Positions 16,591-24,689 of a stretch of 64,000 bases of DNA are shown piece by piece. The notes below the pieces were generated by a model. That model was given only the letters and a program-made list of their open reading frames with translations, was not told the origin of the DNA and ran no database searches. Source of the DNA: Paenibacillus rhizosphaerae. Its GTDB lineage: Bacteria; Bacillota; Bacilli; Paenibacillales; Paenibacillaceae. Every line of letters starts with the position of its first letter. The stretch's first letter is position 1. A program made the translations under genes and the position numbers. Where the stretch lies: NCBI RefSeq assembly GCF_014192015.1, contig NZ_JACHXJ010000004.1:525327-589326 (forward strand), given 5' to 3'.

Positions 16591-17343
16591 TTGGAGATCA
16601 CGCTGAAAAGCAGGGAGGAGATCGGATACATGCAGGAAGCGGGACGTATTCTTGCCTCCTGTCACCGGGGAGTTGCGGACAAAATCACGCCCGGCATGAC
16701 GACCATGCAGATCAACGACTGGGTCGAGGAATATTTGGCCGGGCAGGGAGCCGTTCCTGAGCAGAAGGGGTTTAAGGGATATCCTTATGCCACATGTGCT
16801 TCGGTGAACGATACCGTATGCCACGGCTTTCCTGACGATGTGCCCTTGGCGGAAGGGGACGTGGTCACCATCGACATCGTAGTCAACAAAGACGGCTGGC
16901 TCGCCGACTCCGGATGGAGCTATCCCGTCGGCAGGATCAGCAAACCGCTGGAGCGTTTGTTGAAGCGCACCGAAAAGGCGCTGTACAAAGGCATCGCGCA
17001 GGCCGTCGCGGGTAACACGATCGGAGATATCGGCTGCGCGTTGGAGAAGGTGGCCAGGCGGTGCCGATACGGTATCGTTAAGCCATTGGTAGGCCACGGC
17101 ATCGGCCGGTCGCTGCACGAACCGCCGGACGTGCCGGCGTTTGGGAAACGTCACGAGGGGCTGAAGCTTGTTGAGGGGCTGGTCATCACCATTGAGCCGA
17201 TTTTTACCCTCGGTCCTTCGGGGGCGGTGCTCTGGAATGATGACGGCTGGAGCGTGCAAACGGCGGATGGCAGCAGAGGCGTGCAGTTTGAACATACGGT
17301 TGCCGTCACCCGGGACGGCCCGTTGATATTAACGCAGCAGTGA
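16591..17343 (+). CDS. map: Type I methionine aminopeptidase
   Basis: Removes the initiator methionine from nascent proteins; cytoplasmic dinuclear metalloenzyme. The start is TTG at 16591, with AAAGGA ten bases before; the GTG at 16582 is too close to that site. The protein has 250 residues. All five metal ligands align with E. coli MetAP in order and spacing: Asp95, Asp106, His169, Glu202 and Glu234. The substrate His lies in TVCHGF. The gene is not next to the secY-adk or infA genes that flank the essential map copy, so this is probably the second paralogue, like B. subtilis YflG (MapB). It is monocistronic with its own terminator. Confidence 0.94.
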   Translation: MEITLKSREEIGYMQEAGRILASCHRGVADKITPGMTTMQINDWVEEYLAGQGAVPEQKGFKGYPYATCASVNDTVCHGFPDDVPLAEGDVVTIDIVVNKDGWLADSGWSYPVGRISKPLERLLKRTEKALYKGIAQAVAGNTIGDIGCALEKVARRCRYGIVKPLVGHGIGRSLHEPPDVPAFGKRHEGLKLVEGLVITIEPIFTLGPSGAVLWNDDGWSVQTADGSRGVQFEHTVAVTRDGPLILTQQ

Positions 17344-17383
17344 CCCGGAACGATTCGCCACAATTTGTCATATTTCGCTCGAC

Positions 17384-17412
17384 AAAAAGAACCTGTCCCC
17401 AGGTTCTTTTTT
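17384..17412 (+). terminator. Intrinsic terminator after map
   Basis: AAAAAGAACCTG (17384-17395) pairs with CAGGTTCTTTTT around TCCC, ending in a T run. Confidence 0.92.
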
Positions 17413-17538
17413 GTTTGATTTTGACGATTCAAAAATTCCATAACAGGTAAAAATGAATGTAATCGTTGAAACTTGGGTATACGAAGGAGGATGGACCGGG
17501 TTGCACGCAAAGGGGCGGGCAAGCGGGATGTAAACCCA

Positions 17539-17553
17539 ATGAAAACGATTGCA
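17539..17553 (+). promoter_or_regulatory. cre site (CcpA binding) upstream of the cta operon
   Basis: ATGAAAACGATTGCA matches the Bacillus cre consensus WTGNAANCGNWNNCW at all 15 positions. Its centre is about 100 bases upstream of the likely cta transcription start, which is where CcpA sites that activate are found rather than sites that block elongation. Direction of control is inference. Confidence 0.7.
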
Positions 17554-17614
17554 AAAGCTTTTGTGGCGCGACTTTCGGCACTTTTCGAACAATTTGTGAA
17601 CTAGGTTGGAAACA

Positions 17615-17643
17615 TTGACAAAATAGTACTGGAAACTTATATT
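17615..17643 (+). promoter_or_regulatory. Sigma-A promoter of the ctaCDEF operon
   Basis: TTGACA (17615-17620), exactly 17 bases, TATATT (17638-17643). The start of transcription is expected near 17650, about 108 bases before ctaC. With the terminator and cre this explains the 414-base gap. Confidence 0.85.
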
Positions 17644-17757
17644 TAATAGGTGATTGTTTTAATTGACAGTAGCAAATCATTCGTGATAGTGCAGGTGAAT
17701 GGCCGTTGAATGTGCTTTCAGCGGAGCCTGCGAAAATGGAAAAAGTGGGGTAGATCA

Positions 17758-18801
17758 ATGATGAAACGGTGGCAGGCTGTAAAGCGACTTCTTCCCTTGC
17801 TCGCAGTATTTTCTCTGCTTTTAGCCGGGTGCGGCCGCGAGGACTTGTCGGTTCTGAGACCACAGGGACCGGTGGCTCAAGAACAGCTGGGATTGATGAA
17901 GCTCGCAATCTCAATCATGATTGTGGTACTCGTAATCGTTTTCGCGATTGCGGCATACGTGCTTGTGAAGTTCCGCAGAAGAAAAGGGCAGAACGGTGTG
18001 CCTGAGCAAGTTGAAGGCAACTTCAAGCTGGAAATCATCTGGACAGTGATTCCGCTCGTTCTGGTTATTATTTTGGCTGTTCCTACCGTACAGCAAATTT
18101 TTGCTTTCGGTGACGATCATTACAATGATAAGGACGCCGTACAGGTTAAGGTTACGTCGCACCAATACTGGTGGGAATTCGAGTATCCGCAGTACGGTGT
18201 GAAAACAGCCCAAACCCTGGTCATTCCGACTGGGAAGAAGATTGCGTTTGAGCTGAAAACGGCGGATGTACTTCACTCGTTCTGGGTTCCTTCGCTCTCG
18301 GGTAAGATGGATACCAACCCGGATGGTACCATTAACAGATTCAGCTTCAGCGCTGATAAAGAAGGCGTTTACCGTGGTAAATGTGCGGAGCTCTGCGGAC
18401 CTTCCCACGGTTTCATGGAATTCAAGGTTAAAGCGGTTAACGGGGATTCCTTCGATAACTGGGTGACTGCCATGAAGGCACCGGCTGTGCTTCCTGAAGA
18501 TCCGGCTCTGGCAGAAGCCTTCAAGAAACAATGCTTGTCCTGCCATGCTGTTGGCGACCAAGGCGGACCTGTAGGTCCTAACCTTACCGGCATCGGTTCC
18601 CGTGAATCGGTTGCAGGTATCTTGCTGAACGAAGGCCAAGATGGCGGGAAACCAGTCAAAGAGAACCTGAAAGAATGGCTGATGGATCCACAAGCCGTTA
18701 AGCCAGGCAACAAAATGCCTAATCCGAAGGATCTCGGTCTGACTGACGAACAAATCGATGGTATTGCCGATTACTTGGCCAACTATAAATTGAATTACTA
18801 G
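17758..18801 (+). CDS. ctaC: Cytochrome c oxidase subunit II with fused cytochrome c (caa3 type)
   Basis: Takes electrons from cytochrome c and passes them through the CuA centre to subunit I. It has 347 residues. The lipoprotein signal ends LLLAGC with Cys25. Two membrane helices follow (about 45-65 and 88-108). The CuA site is the C-terminal CAELCGPSHGFM set plus the His in DVLHSFWVP. A cytochrome c domain is fused at the C-terminus, with CLSCH (259-263) as heme site and NKMPNP supplying the Met ligand. This fusion defines caa3 oxidases. ATG at 17758 is used; a second ATG follows directly. First gene of the cta operon. Confidence 0.97.
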   Translation: MMKRWQAVKRLLPLLAVFSLLLAGCGREDLSVLRPQGPVAQEQLGLMKLAISIMIVVLVIVFAIAAYVLVKFRRRKGQNGVPEQVEGNFKLEIIWTVIPLVLVIILAVPTVQQIFAFGDDHYNDKDAVQVKVTSHQYWWEFEYPQYGVKTAQTLVIPTGKKIAFELKTADVLHSFWVPSLSGKMDTNPDGTINRFSFSADKEGVYRGKCAELCGPSHGFMEFKVKAVNGDSFDNWVTAMKAPAVLPEDPALAEAFKKQCLSCHAVGDQGGPVGPNLTGIGSRESVAGILLNEGQDGGKPVKENLKEWLMDPQAVKPGNKMPNPKDLGLTDEQIDGIADYLANYKLNY

Positions 18802-18835
18802 TAACAGCAAGATTGAATAAGAGGGGGTACCAACC

Positions 18836-20725
18836 TTGGCTCATGCTCACAGTGTCAAGCGTCATACGGGCTTGATGGACTGGCTCACCACCGTGGACCA
18901 CAAGAAGATAGCCATCCTGTATTTGCTTGCAGGCGGCTTGTTCTTCGGATTCGGCGGCGTTGAAGCCATGCTGATCCGTCTGCAATTGATTAAGCCTATG
19001 AATGATTTAGTATCAGCGCAAACCTTTAACGAATTGATCACGATGCACGGAACGACCATGATTTTCCTTGGTGTCATGCCTGTGATCTTTGCATTGATGA
19101 ATGCGGTAATTCCGCTGCAAATCGGCGCCCGTGACGTCGCTTTCCCATTCGTCAACGCACTTGGCTTCTGGACATTCCTGTTCGGCGGAATCCTGCTGAA
19201 CCTGAGCTGGATTATGGGCGGCGCGCCTGACGCCGGCTGGACGGCCTATACGCCATTGTCGACTTCAACCTACAGTACAACGCACGGTGTTGACTTTTAT
19301 ACGGTCGGTCTCCAGATCGCCGGTCTCGGTACACTGATCGGCGGCATCAACTTCCTGGCGACGATTATTACAATGCGCGCACCGGGAATGTCTTTTATGC
19401 GGATGCCGATGTTCACATGGACATCCTTCATTACTTCCGCCATGATCCTGTTTGCTTTTCCTGCCATTACGGTAGGTCTGGTACTGCTCTCATTTGACCG
19501 TATTTTGGGAGCGAATTTCTTTGAAGTATCCAATGGCGGTAACCCCGTTCTTTGGCAGCATATTTTCTGGATCTTTGGTCACCCTGAAGTATATATTCTC
19601 ATTTTGCCTGCTTTCGGGGTTATTTCCGAAGTTATTCCGACTTTTGCACGCAAACGTCTTTTCGGCTACAGCTCGATGGTGTTCGCGACCATCCTGATCG
19701 CCTTCCTGGGCTTCATGGTTTGGGCTCACCACATGTTTACAACAGGTCTCGGACCGATTGCGAACGCACTGTTCTCGATCGCGACGATGCTGATCGCCGT
19801 TCCGACGGGGATCAAGATCTTCAACTGGCTCTTTACGATGTGGGGCGGACAAATCCGCTTTACGAGCGCAAACCTGTTTGCCATTGGTTTCGTTCCTACA
19901 TTCGTAATGGGTGGCGTTACCGGGGTCATGCTGGCATCTGCGCCTGCGGACTACCAGTTCCATGATACGTACTTCGTCGTTGCCCACTTCCACTACGTTA
20001 TCGTCGGTGGTCTGGTATTCGGTCTCTTTGCGGGTCTGCACTACTGGTGGCCTAAAATGTTCGGCCGGGTACTCAATGAAACGATTGGTAAATGGACGTT
20101 CTGGTTCTTTGCAATCGGCTTCCATCTGACATTCTTTGTACAGCATTTCCTCGGACTCATGGGAATGCAGCGTCGTATCTTTACGTATCTGCCTAACCAG
20201 GACTTCGATACATTGAACCTGGTAAGTACGGTCGGTGCGTTCCTGATGGCGGTCGGCGTTCTGCTGTTCTTGTTCAACTGTTTTGTAACAGCCGCCAAGC
20301 CAAAAGGCGTGGCAAACGATCCTTGGGAAGACGGACGTACGCTCGAGTGGGCGATTCCATCTCCGCCGCCTGAGTACAACTTCAAACAAATTCCGCTGGT
20401 ACGCGGACTTGACGCTTACTGGAAAGAAAAAATGGCAGGCAACAAAGAGATGACTCCTGCAGAACCGCTGGGATCTATCCATATGCCTTCGCCAACGATT
20501 TTGCCTTTTGTAATGTCCGTCGGTATTTTCATCGCCGGTCTCGGACTGATGTTCAGCAGTGAGAAGTTCAACAATTCCTTCATGAGCATGATCTTCAACA
20601 ACTGGATCGTCGTCATTATCGGACTTGTCATTACGTTCGGATCGATGCTGCTTCGTTCGCTGTTTGACGATCATGGCTGGCATATCGAACCGGAAGAACT
20701 GGAAGAAGAGGGGGTTAAAGCATGA
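18836..20725 (+). CDS. ctaD: Cytochrome c oxidase subunit I
   Basis: Catalytic heme-copper subunit: reduces oxygen at the heme a3-CuB centre and pumps protons. It has 629 residues and at least twelve membrane helices. The start is TTG at 18836 after GAGGGGG. Visible signatures are the WTTVDHKK-type N-terminus, HGTTMIF with a low-spin heme His, FWIFGHPEVYILILPAFG with the cross-linked His-Tyr pair, VWAHHMFTTG for the CuB histidines, and FHDTYFVVAHFHYV for the heme a and a3 ligands. The stop overlaps the ctaE start as ATGA. Confidence 0.98.
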   Translation: MAHAHSVKRHTGLMDWLTTVDHKKIAILYLLAGGLFFGFGGVEAMLIRLQLIKPMNDLVSAQTFNELITMHGTTMIFLGVMPVIFALMNAVIPLQIGARDVAFPFVNALGFWTFLFGGILLNLSWIMGGAPDAGWTAYTPLSTSTYSTTHGVDFYTVGLQIAGLGTLIGGINFLATIITMRAPGMSFMRMPMFTWTSFITSAMILFAFPAITVGLVLLSFDRILGANFFEVSNGGNPVLWQHIFWIFGHPEVYILILPAFGVISEVIPTFARKRLFGYSSMVFATILIAFLGFMVWAHHMFTTGLGPIANALFSIATMLIAVPTGIKIFNWLFTMWGGQIRFTSANLFAIGFVPTFVMGGVTGVMLASAPADYQFHDTYFVVAHFHYVIVGGLVFGLFAGLHYWWPKMFGRVLNETIGKWTFWFFAIGFHLTFFVQHFLGLMGMQRRIFTYLPNQDFDTLNLVSTVGAFLMAVGVLLFLFNCFVTAAKPKGVANDPWEDGRTLEWAIPSPPPEYNFKQIPLVRGLDAYWKEKMAGNKEMTPAEPLGSIHMPSPTILPFVMSVGIFIAGLGLMFSSEKFNNSFMSMIFNNWIVVIIGLVITFGSMLLRSLFDDHGWHIEPEELEEEGVKA

Positions 20726-21348
20726 CATCGGCACACGCAGAATCGGTAAACGGCTCACTGCCGCATGAACCGGAGAAGGCAACCCTGGAAGGCCGCAACA
20801 AAGTGCTTGGCTTCTGGCTCTTCCTTGGCGGAGAGTCCGTACTCTTCGGTACCCTGTTCGCCACGTTCCTGGCGCTTCGCAACCAGACCAATGACGGCCC
20901 GACAGCCAATGAGCTCTTCTCGCTGCCAACGACGGCTGCAGCCACGTTGATCCTGCTAGTCAGCAGTTTGACGAGTGTATTCGCCGTACAGGCGATGCAC
21001 CGTCACAAAGCAGCTGCACTGAGGCTGTGGTTGATCATTACGGTTATTTTGGGCCTTGGCTTCCTTGGCCTCGAAGTTTACGAGTTCCACGAGTATGTCA
21101 CTGCCGAGAAATTCGGCATGACGACAAGTGCCTTCAGTTCAGCGTTCTACACGCTGGTCGGTTTCCACGGAGCTCACGTTGCATTCGGTGTATGCTGGAT
21201 CGGTATTCTGATCGGCCAGCTGTACAAAAAGGGGTTAACGGTCGTAACGGCTCCGAAGGTTTACGTGTCGGCCATGTACTGGCACTTTATCGACGTCGTA
21301 TGGGTCTTCATCTTCTCGGTCGTTTACCTGCTTGGAAAGGTGGGCTAA
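20722..21348 (+). CDS. ctaE: Cytochrome c oxidase subunit III
   Basis: Membrane subunit that stabilises subunit I of the caa3 oxidase, 208 residues with five hydrophobic helices. Conserved stretches are LGFWLFLGGESVLFGTLFA near the N-terminus, FYTLVGFHGAHVAFG (the FHG region) and MYWHFIDVVWVFIFSVVYLL at the end. It overlaps ctaD by four bases, which implies translational coupling, and is followed four bases later by ctaF. Confidence 0.97.
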   Translation: MTSAHAESVNGSLPHEPEKATLEGRNKVLGFWLFLGGESVLFGTLFATFLALRNQTNDGPTANELFSLPTTAAATLILLVSSLTSVFAVQAMHRHKAAALRLWLIITVILGLGFLGLEVYEFHEYVTAEKFGMTTSAFSSAFYTLVGFHGAHVAFGVCWIGILIGQLYKKGLTVVTAPKVYVSAMYWHFIDVVWVFIFSVVYLLGKVG

Positions 21349-21352
21349 GATT

Positions 21353-21673
21353 ATGACTACGGTTGAACAGCATCAAGATGATACGGTAAAACACGGTCAT
21401 CGCCATGAAGGACCGCAAAAGCATGTCATCGTATTTATTTTCTCCATTATCCTGACCGCCATCGCTTTTGCTTCGGTCATGGCTGGCGGGGTGAACGTCG
21501 CCTTCACGGTTATTCTTCTGGTCGTGATGGCGGTGCTGCAGGCACTGGTTCAGTTGGGATACTGGATGCACTTGAAGGATAAAGGACATTTGATGCCGAT
21601 TATCTTCATGTGCGGAGGCGCCTTTGTCGCATTTACTGCGATCGTCACAGCATTGTATTGGGTTTGGTGGTAA
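21353..21673 (+). CDS. ctaF: Cytochrome c oxidase subunit IV
   Basis: Small accessory subunit of the caa3 oxidase, 106 residues. The ATG at 21353 lies four bases after the ctaE stop. A His-rich N-terminus (VEQHQDDTVKHGHRHEGPQK) precedes three membrane helices; the LVQLGYWMHLKDKGH stretch is typical of the COX4 pro family. A terminator follows directly, ending the ctaCDEF unit. Confidence 0.93.
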   Translation: MTTVEQHQDDTVKHGHRHEGPQKHVIVFIFSIILTAIAFASVMAGGVNVAFTVILLVVMAVLQALVQLGYWMHLKDKGHLMPIIFMCGGAFVAFTAIVTALYWVWW

Positions 21674-21675
21674 AA

Positions 21676-21710
21676 TAAAAAGAGGCGGGCCGGATGCCCC
21701 CTCTTTTTTT
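21676..21710 (+). terminator. Terminator after ctaF
   Basis: AAAAAGAGG-C-GGGC pairs with GCCC-CCTCTTTTTT with one bulged C and ends in seven T's. It can reduce read-through into ctaG. Confidence 0.75.
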
Positions 21711-21771
21711 AAATGGCATCAAGGTGTCACAATATCGACAGAAATTCCGCCCGGCGGGAGGAGGTTTTCAT

Positions 21772-22686
21772 ATGCTGGGGTTAGAATATTTTAGCTTTGC
21801 CGCATTGTTCAGTCCGTTGTTTCTGGCATTTATACTGCTGGTAACGGCTGCGTATTTTGTAGTTATCGGCCCGCTCAGTGAGAAGTTCGCGGATGCCGAG
21901 CCCGTACCGATAGGCAAAAAGATCATGTTCGTCAGCGGTATGTTCTTCCTGTATCTCGCTCAGGGCGGACCGGTGAGTCTGCTGGGCCACATTATGTTTA
22001 CGTTCCACATGACATCGATGGCTTTGTCTTACCTGGTTGCTACGCCGCTTATTATGCTGGGGATTCCGACTTGGCTGTGGCGTGCTTTTGACCGGATAAA
22101 CCCGTTCAAGAAGCTTGGTTTTCTGGCCAAGCCGGTGGTCGCGGCTGTGGTATTTAACGGATTGTTTTCGTTCTACCATATCCCTGCCATCCACGACTAC
22201 GTCATGTTACATTTTGCGGTGCACCGGCTGTACTATATTGTTTTATTCATCGCTGCCGCGCTCATGTGGTGGACGCTCATCAATCCGCTGCCGGAGAAAG
22301 ACAAGGCATCGGGCCTTGCGAAGATCGGGTTTATTTTTCTGAACATGGTGCTGCTGACGCCTGCTTGCGGCCTAATCATTTTCTCAACGCATCCGATGTA
22401 TGCGACCTACAGCGATCCCAATACGTGGGCCAAAGCGATGGGATACTGCGTATCGAGCGATACGTCGGCTCTGCTGCAGACTTTCGGCGGACCAAACTTT
22501 TTCTATGGGCTGAGCACCAAGGTCGACCAACAACTGGGCGGCATCGTCATGAAGTTCATTCAGGAATTTATATTCGCTTCGATGCTGGCGAGGGTATTCT
22601 TCCGCTGGTATAAGAGTGAAAATAAAGAGGATGACGACGATATCATTCCTACCGATTTTTCTGACGGTTCTTTGAACCGGGCATGA
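21772..22686 (+). CDS. ctaG: Cytochrome c oxidase assembly factor CtaG
   Basis: Integral membrane protein needed for a functional caa3 oxidase, probably in CuB insertion. It has 304 residues and about seven hydrophobic helices. The start at 21772 (MLGLEYFSFAAL) follows GGGAGGAGG; an upstream in-frame ATG at 21694 lies within the terminator and is rejected. Conserved His residues sit in GHIMFTFHMTSMALSYL, SFYHIPAIHDYVMLHFAVHR and STHPMYATY, typical of the caa3_CtaG family. Position after ctaF is as in Bacillus. Confidence 0.95.
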   Translation: MLGLEYFSFAALFSPLFLAFILLVTAAYFVVIGPLSEKFADAEPVPIGKKIMFVSGMFFLYLAQGGPVSLLGHIMFTFHMTSMALSYLVATPLIMLGIPTWLWRAFDRINPFKKLGFLAKPVVAAVVFNGLFSFYHIPAIHDYVMLHFAVHRLYYIVLFIAAALMWWTLINPLPEKDKASGLAKIGFIFLNMVLLTPACGLIIFSTHPMYATYSDPNTWAKAMGYCVSSDTSALLQTFGGPNFFYGLSTKVDQQLGGIVMKFIQEFIFASMLARVFFRWYKSENKEDDDDIIPTDFSDGSLNRA

Positions 22687-22714
22687 GTTGGTCTAAGCGT
22701 TAAGGAGGATTTTC

Positions 22715-23179
22715 ATGGATTTGTATACGCTGTTCCCTACGATCAGCACTTCATTCATCGTCATCAGTGCGATTCTGGTGGCCATCGGATGGGCATTGAT
22801 CGTTCAAGGCAAACGGGACGCCCATAAAAAAGTGATGATCTGGGGCGCGATCGCGGCGCTGCTGTTTTTCATTATTTACGTGTCCAGAACGGCCTTTGTC
22901 GGCAATACCTCATGGGGCGGATCGGACGAAATGAAGATCTACTATCAGATCTTCCTCATCTTCCATATCATTCTGGCGACGGTTGCCGCGGTATTCGGGA
23001 TTACGACGCTGGTTCTGGCATTCCGGGAAAGATTTGCGAAGCATCGGAAATGGGGCCGGGTTACGGCAAGTATCTGGTTTGTCACAGCCATAACCGGTGT
23101 TGTAGTTTACGTGCTGCTGTACATTCTGTATCCAGGCGGGCATACGAAGCCGGTATGGGATGTTATTTTGGGAGCATAA
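22715..23179 (+). CDS. DUF420 membrane protein (CtaM/YozB-like oxidase assembly factor)
   Basis: A 154-residue protein with four membrane helices. TAFVGNTSWGG, YYQIFLIFHIILATVAAVFGI and KHRKWGRVTASIWFVTAITGVVVY are the recognisable DUF420 blocks, with a conserved His in FHIILA. In Staphylococcus aureus the homologue CtaM is needed for an active heme-copper oxidase (established), and the location after ctaG supports the same role. AAGGAGG precedes the ATG. Confidence 0.9.
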   Translation: MDLYTLFPTISTSFIVISAILVAIGWALIVQGKRDAHKKVMIWGAIAALLFFIIYVSRTAFVGNTSWGGSDEMKIYYQIFLIFHIILATVAAVFGITTLVLAFRERFAKHRKWGRVTASIWFVTAITGVVVYVLLYILYPGGHTKPVWDVILGA

Positions 23180-23203
23180 CCCGAGTGGATCGGGTCAGAA
23201 AGG

Positions 23204-23236
23204 AAGTCCGGCGGGATCATCCGCCGGGCTTTTTTT
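23204..23236 (+). terminator. Terminator after the ctaG/DUF420 pair
   Basis: AAGTCCGGCGG (23204-23214) pairs with CCGCCGGGCTT (23221-23231), including one G-T pair, followed by T's. Confidence 0.88.
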
Positions 23237-23536
23237 GTGAATAAAAAGCAGCTAATTCCGCTGAAAAGCCCGGTTTTAGCTGGCTTGTTTCATATGATGA
23301 AATAACGCCGGAGTTTCTTTGTTCGAAGTCAATTCCGAAGGGCAGCATTGATTTTTTTGGGACGCTGGGGTCGAGCGCGGTAAAAATGGTTAAGAACGTT
23401 GTAGAAACACGAGATATAGAGATTGATAACATTTATTTTGTAGTTCATTCTATCTAGTGGAAACTTTTGTGCTTCTTCAAGCGTTATTCATATATAAGGT
23501 TCATTGAGCGAAGCTAAGAAAAGGTATGGGGATAAT
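23237..23536. other. Intergenic region before the membrane-anchored protein gene
   Basis: Three hundred bases without a supported gene. A weak promoter (TTGATA at 23423-23428, TTCTAT at 23448-23453, 19-base spacer) is the only signal I can see. Confidence 0.3.
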
Positions 23537-24481
23537 ATGAGGCGAAGAAGGAATTGTATACATAATAAAAAAATGGTGTTGGTCTTGATTCTGCTGCTCT
23601 CGTGCGGCTTTATTGTCATGTTTACCACTTCGCTCATCCCGAAATACATAACTGCTGTGAAAGGCGGTGACCGTACGGCCCAGGCCGACGGAACAGACAA
23701 GGATCCAGCGGCGGGCCAAGGGACCGGCAGTCCCGGCGGCGGAACCACAGGCCAGCCGCAGGAAGCTGGCTTCAAACCAAGCAGCGTTCAATGCGGCGTG
23801 ATGAAGCTGAGGCATGGCGCTCGGAAGGTGCAGGAACATCAAATCCCGCTGTACTGCATCGAAGGGAAATATCATGCCGGAGACGCACCCATGATGCAGC
23901 CGGCAAGTCCGCTTCTGGTGAAGACCGACGCCGTCATCCCGGAGAAGATGCTGTCGGATCTGGGGGCGTTCTGGTTAAGCGATTCATCGGGAACCTGGGG
24001 GCATCTGCTCCTCGCACCGAGACACTGGGAAGTGGTTCGGGCCGATATCGGGGCCAACGGATCGGTGGGCCTTGAGCTTGCTGACCCGCTGCACCCGGAC
24101 CGCAGGGCCGTATACTTGGACGGCGGTCCCTGTCAGGGCTGCAACATCTCGTTAATCGGTTCCTATTTCACGGCATTAAAGAACTGGGCCGAAGAAAAGG
24201 GCTTTCCCGGGAAGCCGATGAAGTTCCTGCATCATGCTTACATTCGGAATCATGTCGTAACGTATGTTTTGCCGCCGGGCAGCACAGCTTACAAGACGGT
24301 CGGTGCTGCGTTTGAGCGCCATGAACCGCATGATACGATGTTTACCCGTTACGAAATCAGCGTTCCACCGGAGGATTTGGACATGGCGAACGTGATGCTG
24401 GATTTCTTTACCCGGTTTCCGGGTTCCGTTGCCGCTGACCTCTCGGTACAGCCTTACCTGGGAATTCCCAGCGTATCCTAA
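23537..24481 (+). CDS. Membrane-anchored extracytoplasmic protein with CxxC motif, unknown function
   Basis: A 314-residue protein not assigned to a family. The ATG at 23537 has a G-rich site upstream. A positive N-terminus (MRRRRNCIHNKK) leads into one membrane helix (about 13-33) without lipobox or clear cleavage site. A Gly/Gln/Asp-rich linker (about 42-78) follows, then a compact domain of some 230 residues. That domain contains Cys87, Cys107 and the pair Cys199/Cys202 in GGPCQGCN. The C-terminal half has HHAYIRNHVVTYVLPPG. An outward-facing CxxC next to oxidase assembly genes could mean metal or thiol chemistry, but nothing more shows it. It has its own terminator. Confidence 0.72.
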   Translation: MRRRRNCIHNKKMVLVLILLLSCGFIVMFTTSLIPKYITAVKGGDRTAQADGTDKDPAAGQGTGSPGGGTTGQPQEAGFKPSSVQCGVMKLRHGARKVQEHQIPLYCIEGKYHAGDAPMMQPASPLLVKTDAVIPEKMLSDLGAFWLSDSSGTWGHLLLAPRHWEVVRADIGANGSVGLELADPLHPDRRAVYLDGGPCQGCNISLIGSYFTALKNWAEEKGFPGKPMKFLHHAYIRNHVVTYVLPPGSTAYKTVGAAFERHEPHDTMFTRYEISVPPEDLDMANVMLDFFTRFPGSVAADLSVQPYLGIPSVS

Positions 24482-24499
24482 ATACACATGCATTGCTTC

Positions 24500-24534
24500 A
24501 CGCAGCACCCGACGATAGGGTGCTGCGTTTTTTG
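24500..24534 (+). terminator. Intrinsic terminator
   Basis: CGCAGCACCC (24501-24510) pairs perfectly with GGGTGCTGCG around GACGATA, followed by six T's. Confidence 0.93.
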
Positions 24535-24554
24535 TTAATATTTTCATTTTGCCG

Positions 24555-24583
24555 TTGCATCTCCGGTATTCACACTGTATACT
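24555..24583 (+). promoter_or_regulatory. Promoter of the GntR-ABC exporter operon
   Basis: TTGCAT (24555-24560), 17 bases, TATACT (24578-24583). The -10 box lies inside the left arm of the palindrome described next, so a bound repressor would exclude RNA polymerase. Confidence 0.8.
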
Positions 24584-24608
24584 GTGTATAAACATATACA
24601 CAGTATAC
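24577..24608. promoter_or_regulatory. Perfect 14-bp inverted repeat, likely operator of the operon's GntR regulator
   Basis: GTATACTGTGTATA (24577-24590), four-base spacer AACA, TATACACAGTATAC (24595-24608). The arms are exactly complementary. It covers the -10 box and the expected transcription start. YtrA-subfamily GntR repressors bind long palindromes of this kind in front of their own ABC operons, and the operon encodes such a protein. Confidence 0.8.
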
Positions 24609-24625
24609 ACACTGAGTGGTGAATG

Positions 24626-24643
24626 AGCACAGTAACCTGTGCT
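24626..24643. promoter_or_regulatory. Second, shorter inverted repeat in the leader
   Basis: AGCACAG, TAAC, CTGTGCT: a seven-base perfect inverted repeat with the same four-base spacer, 18 bases after the main palindrome. It could be a weaker operator or an RNA hairpin. Confidence 0.45.
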
Positions 24644-24689
24644 GTATACACACCATGATGGATTACCGAAAAAGCGAGGGCGATTCTTG

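Noticed and set aside
19490..20929. 479-codon open frame on the minus strand
   Set aside because: Lies opposite ctaD and ctaE, whose products are certain. The peptide is rich in Arg, His and Gln with no family signature and has no ribosome binding site.
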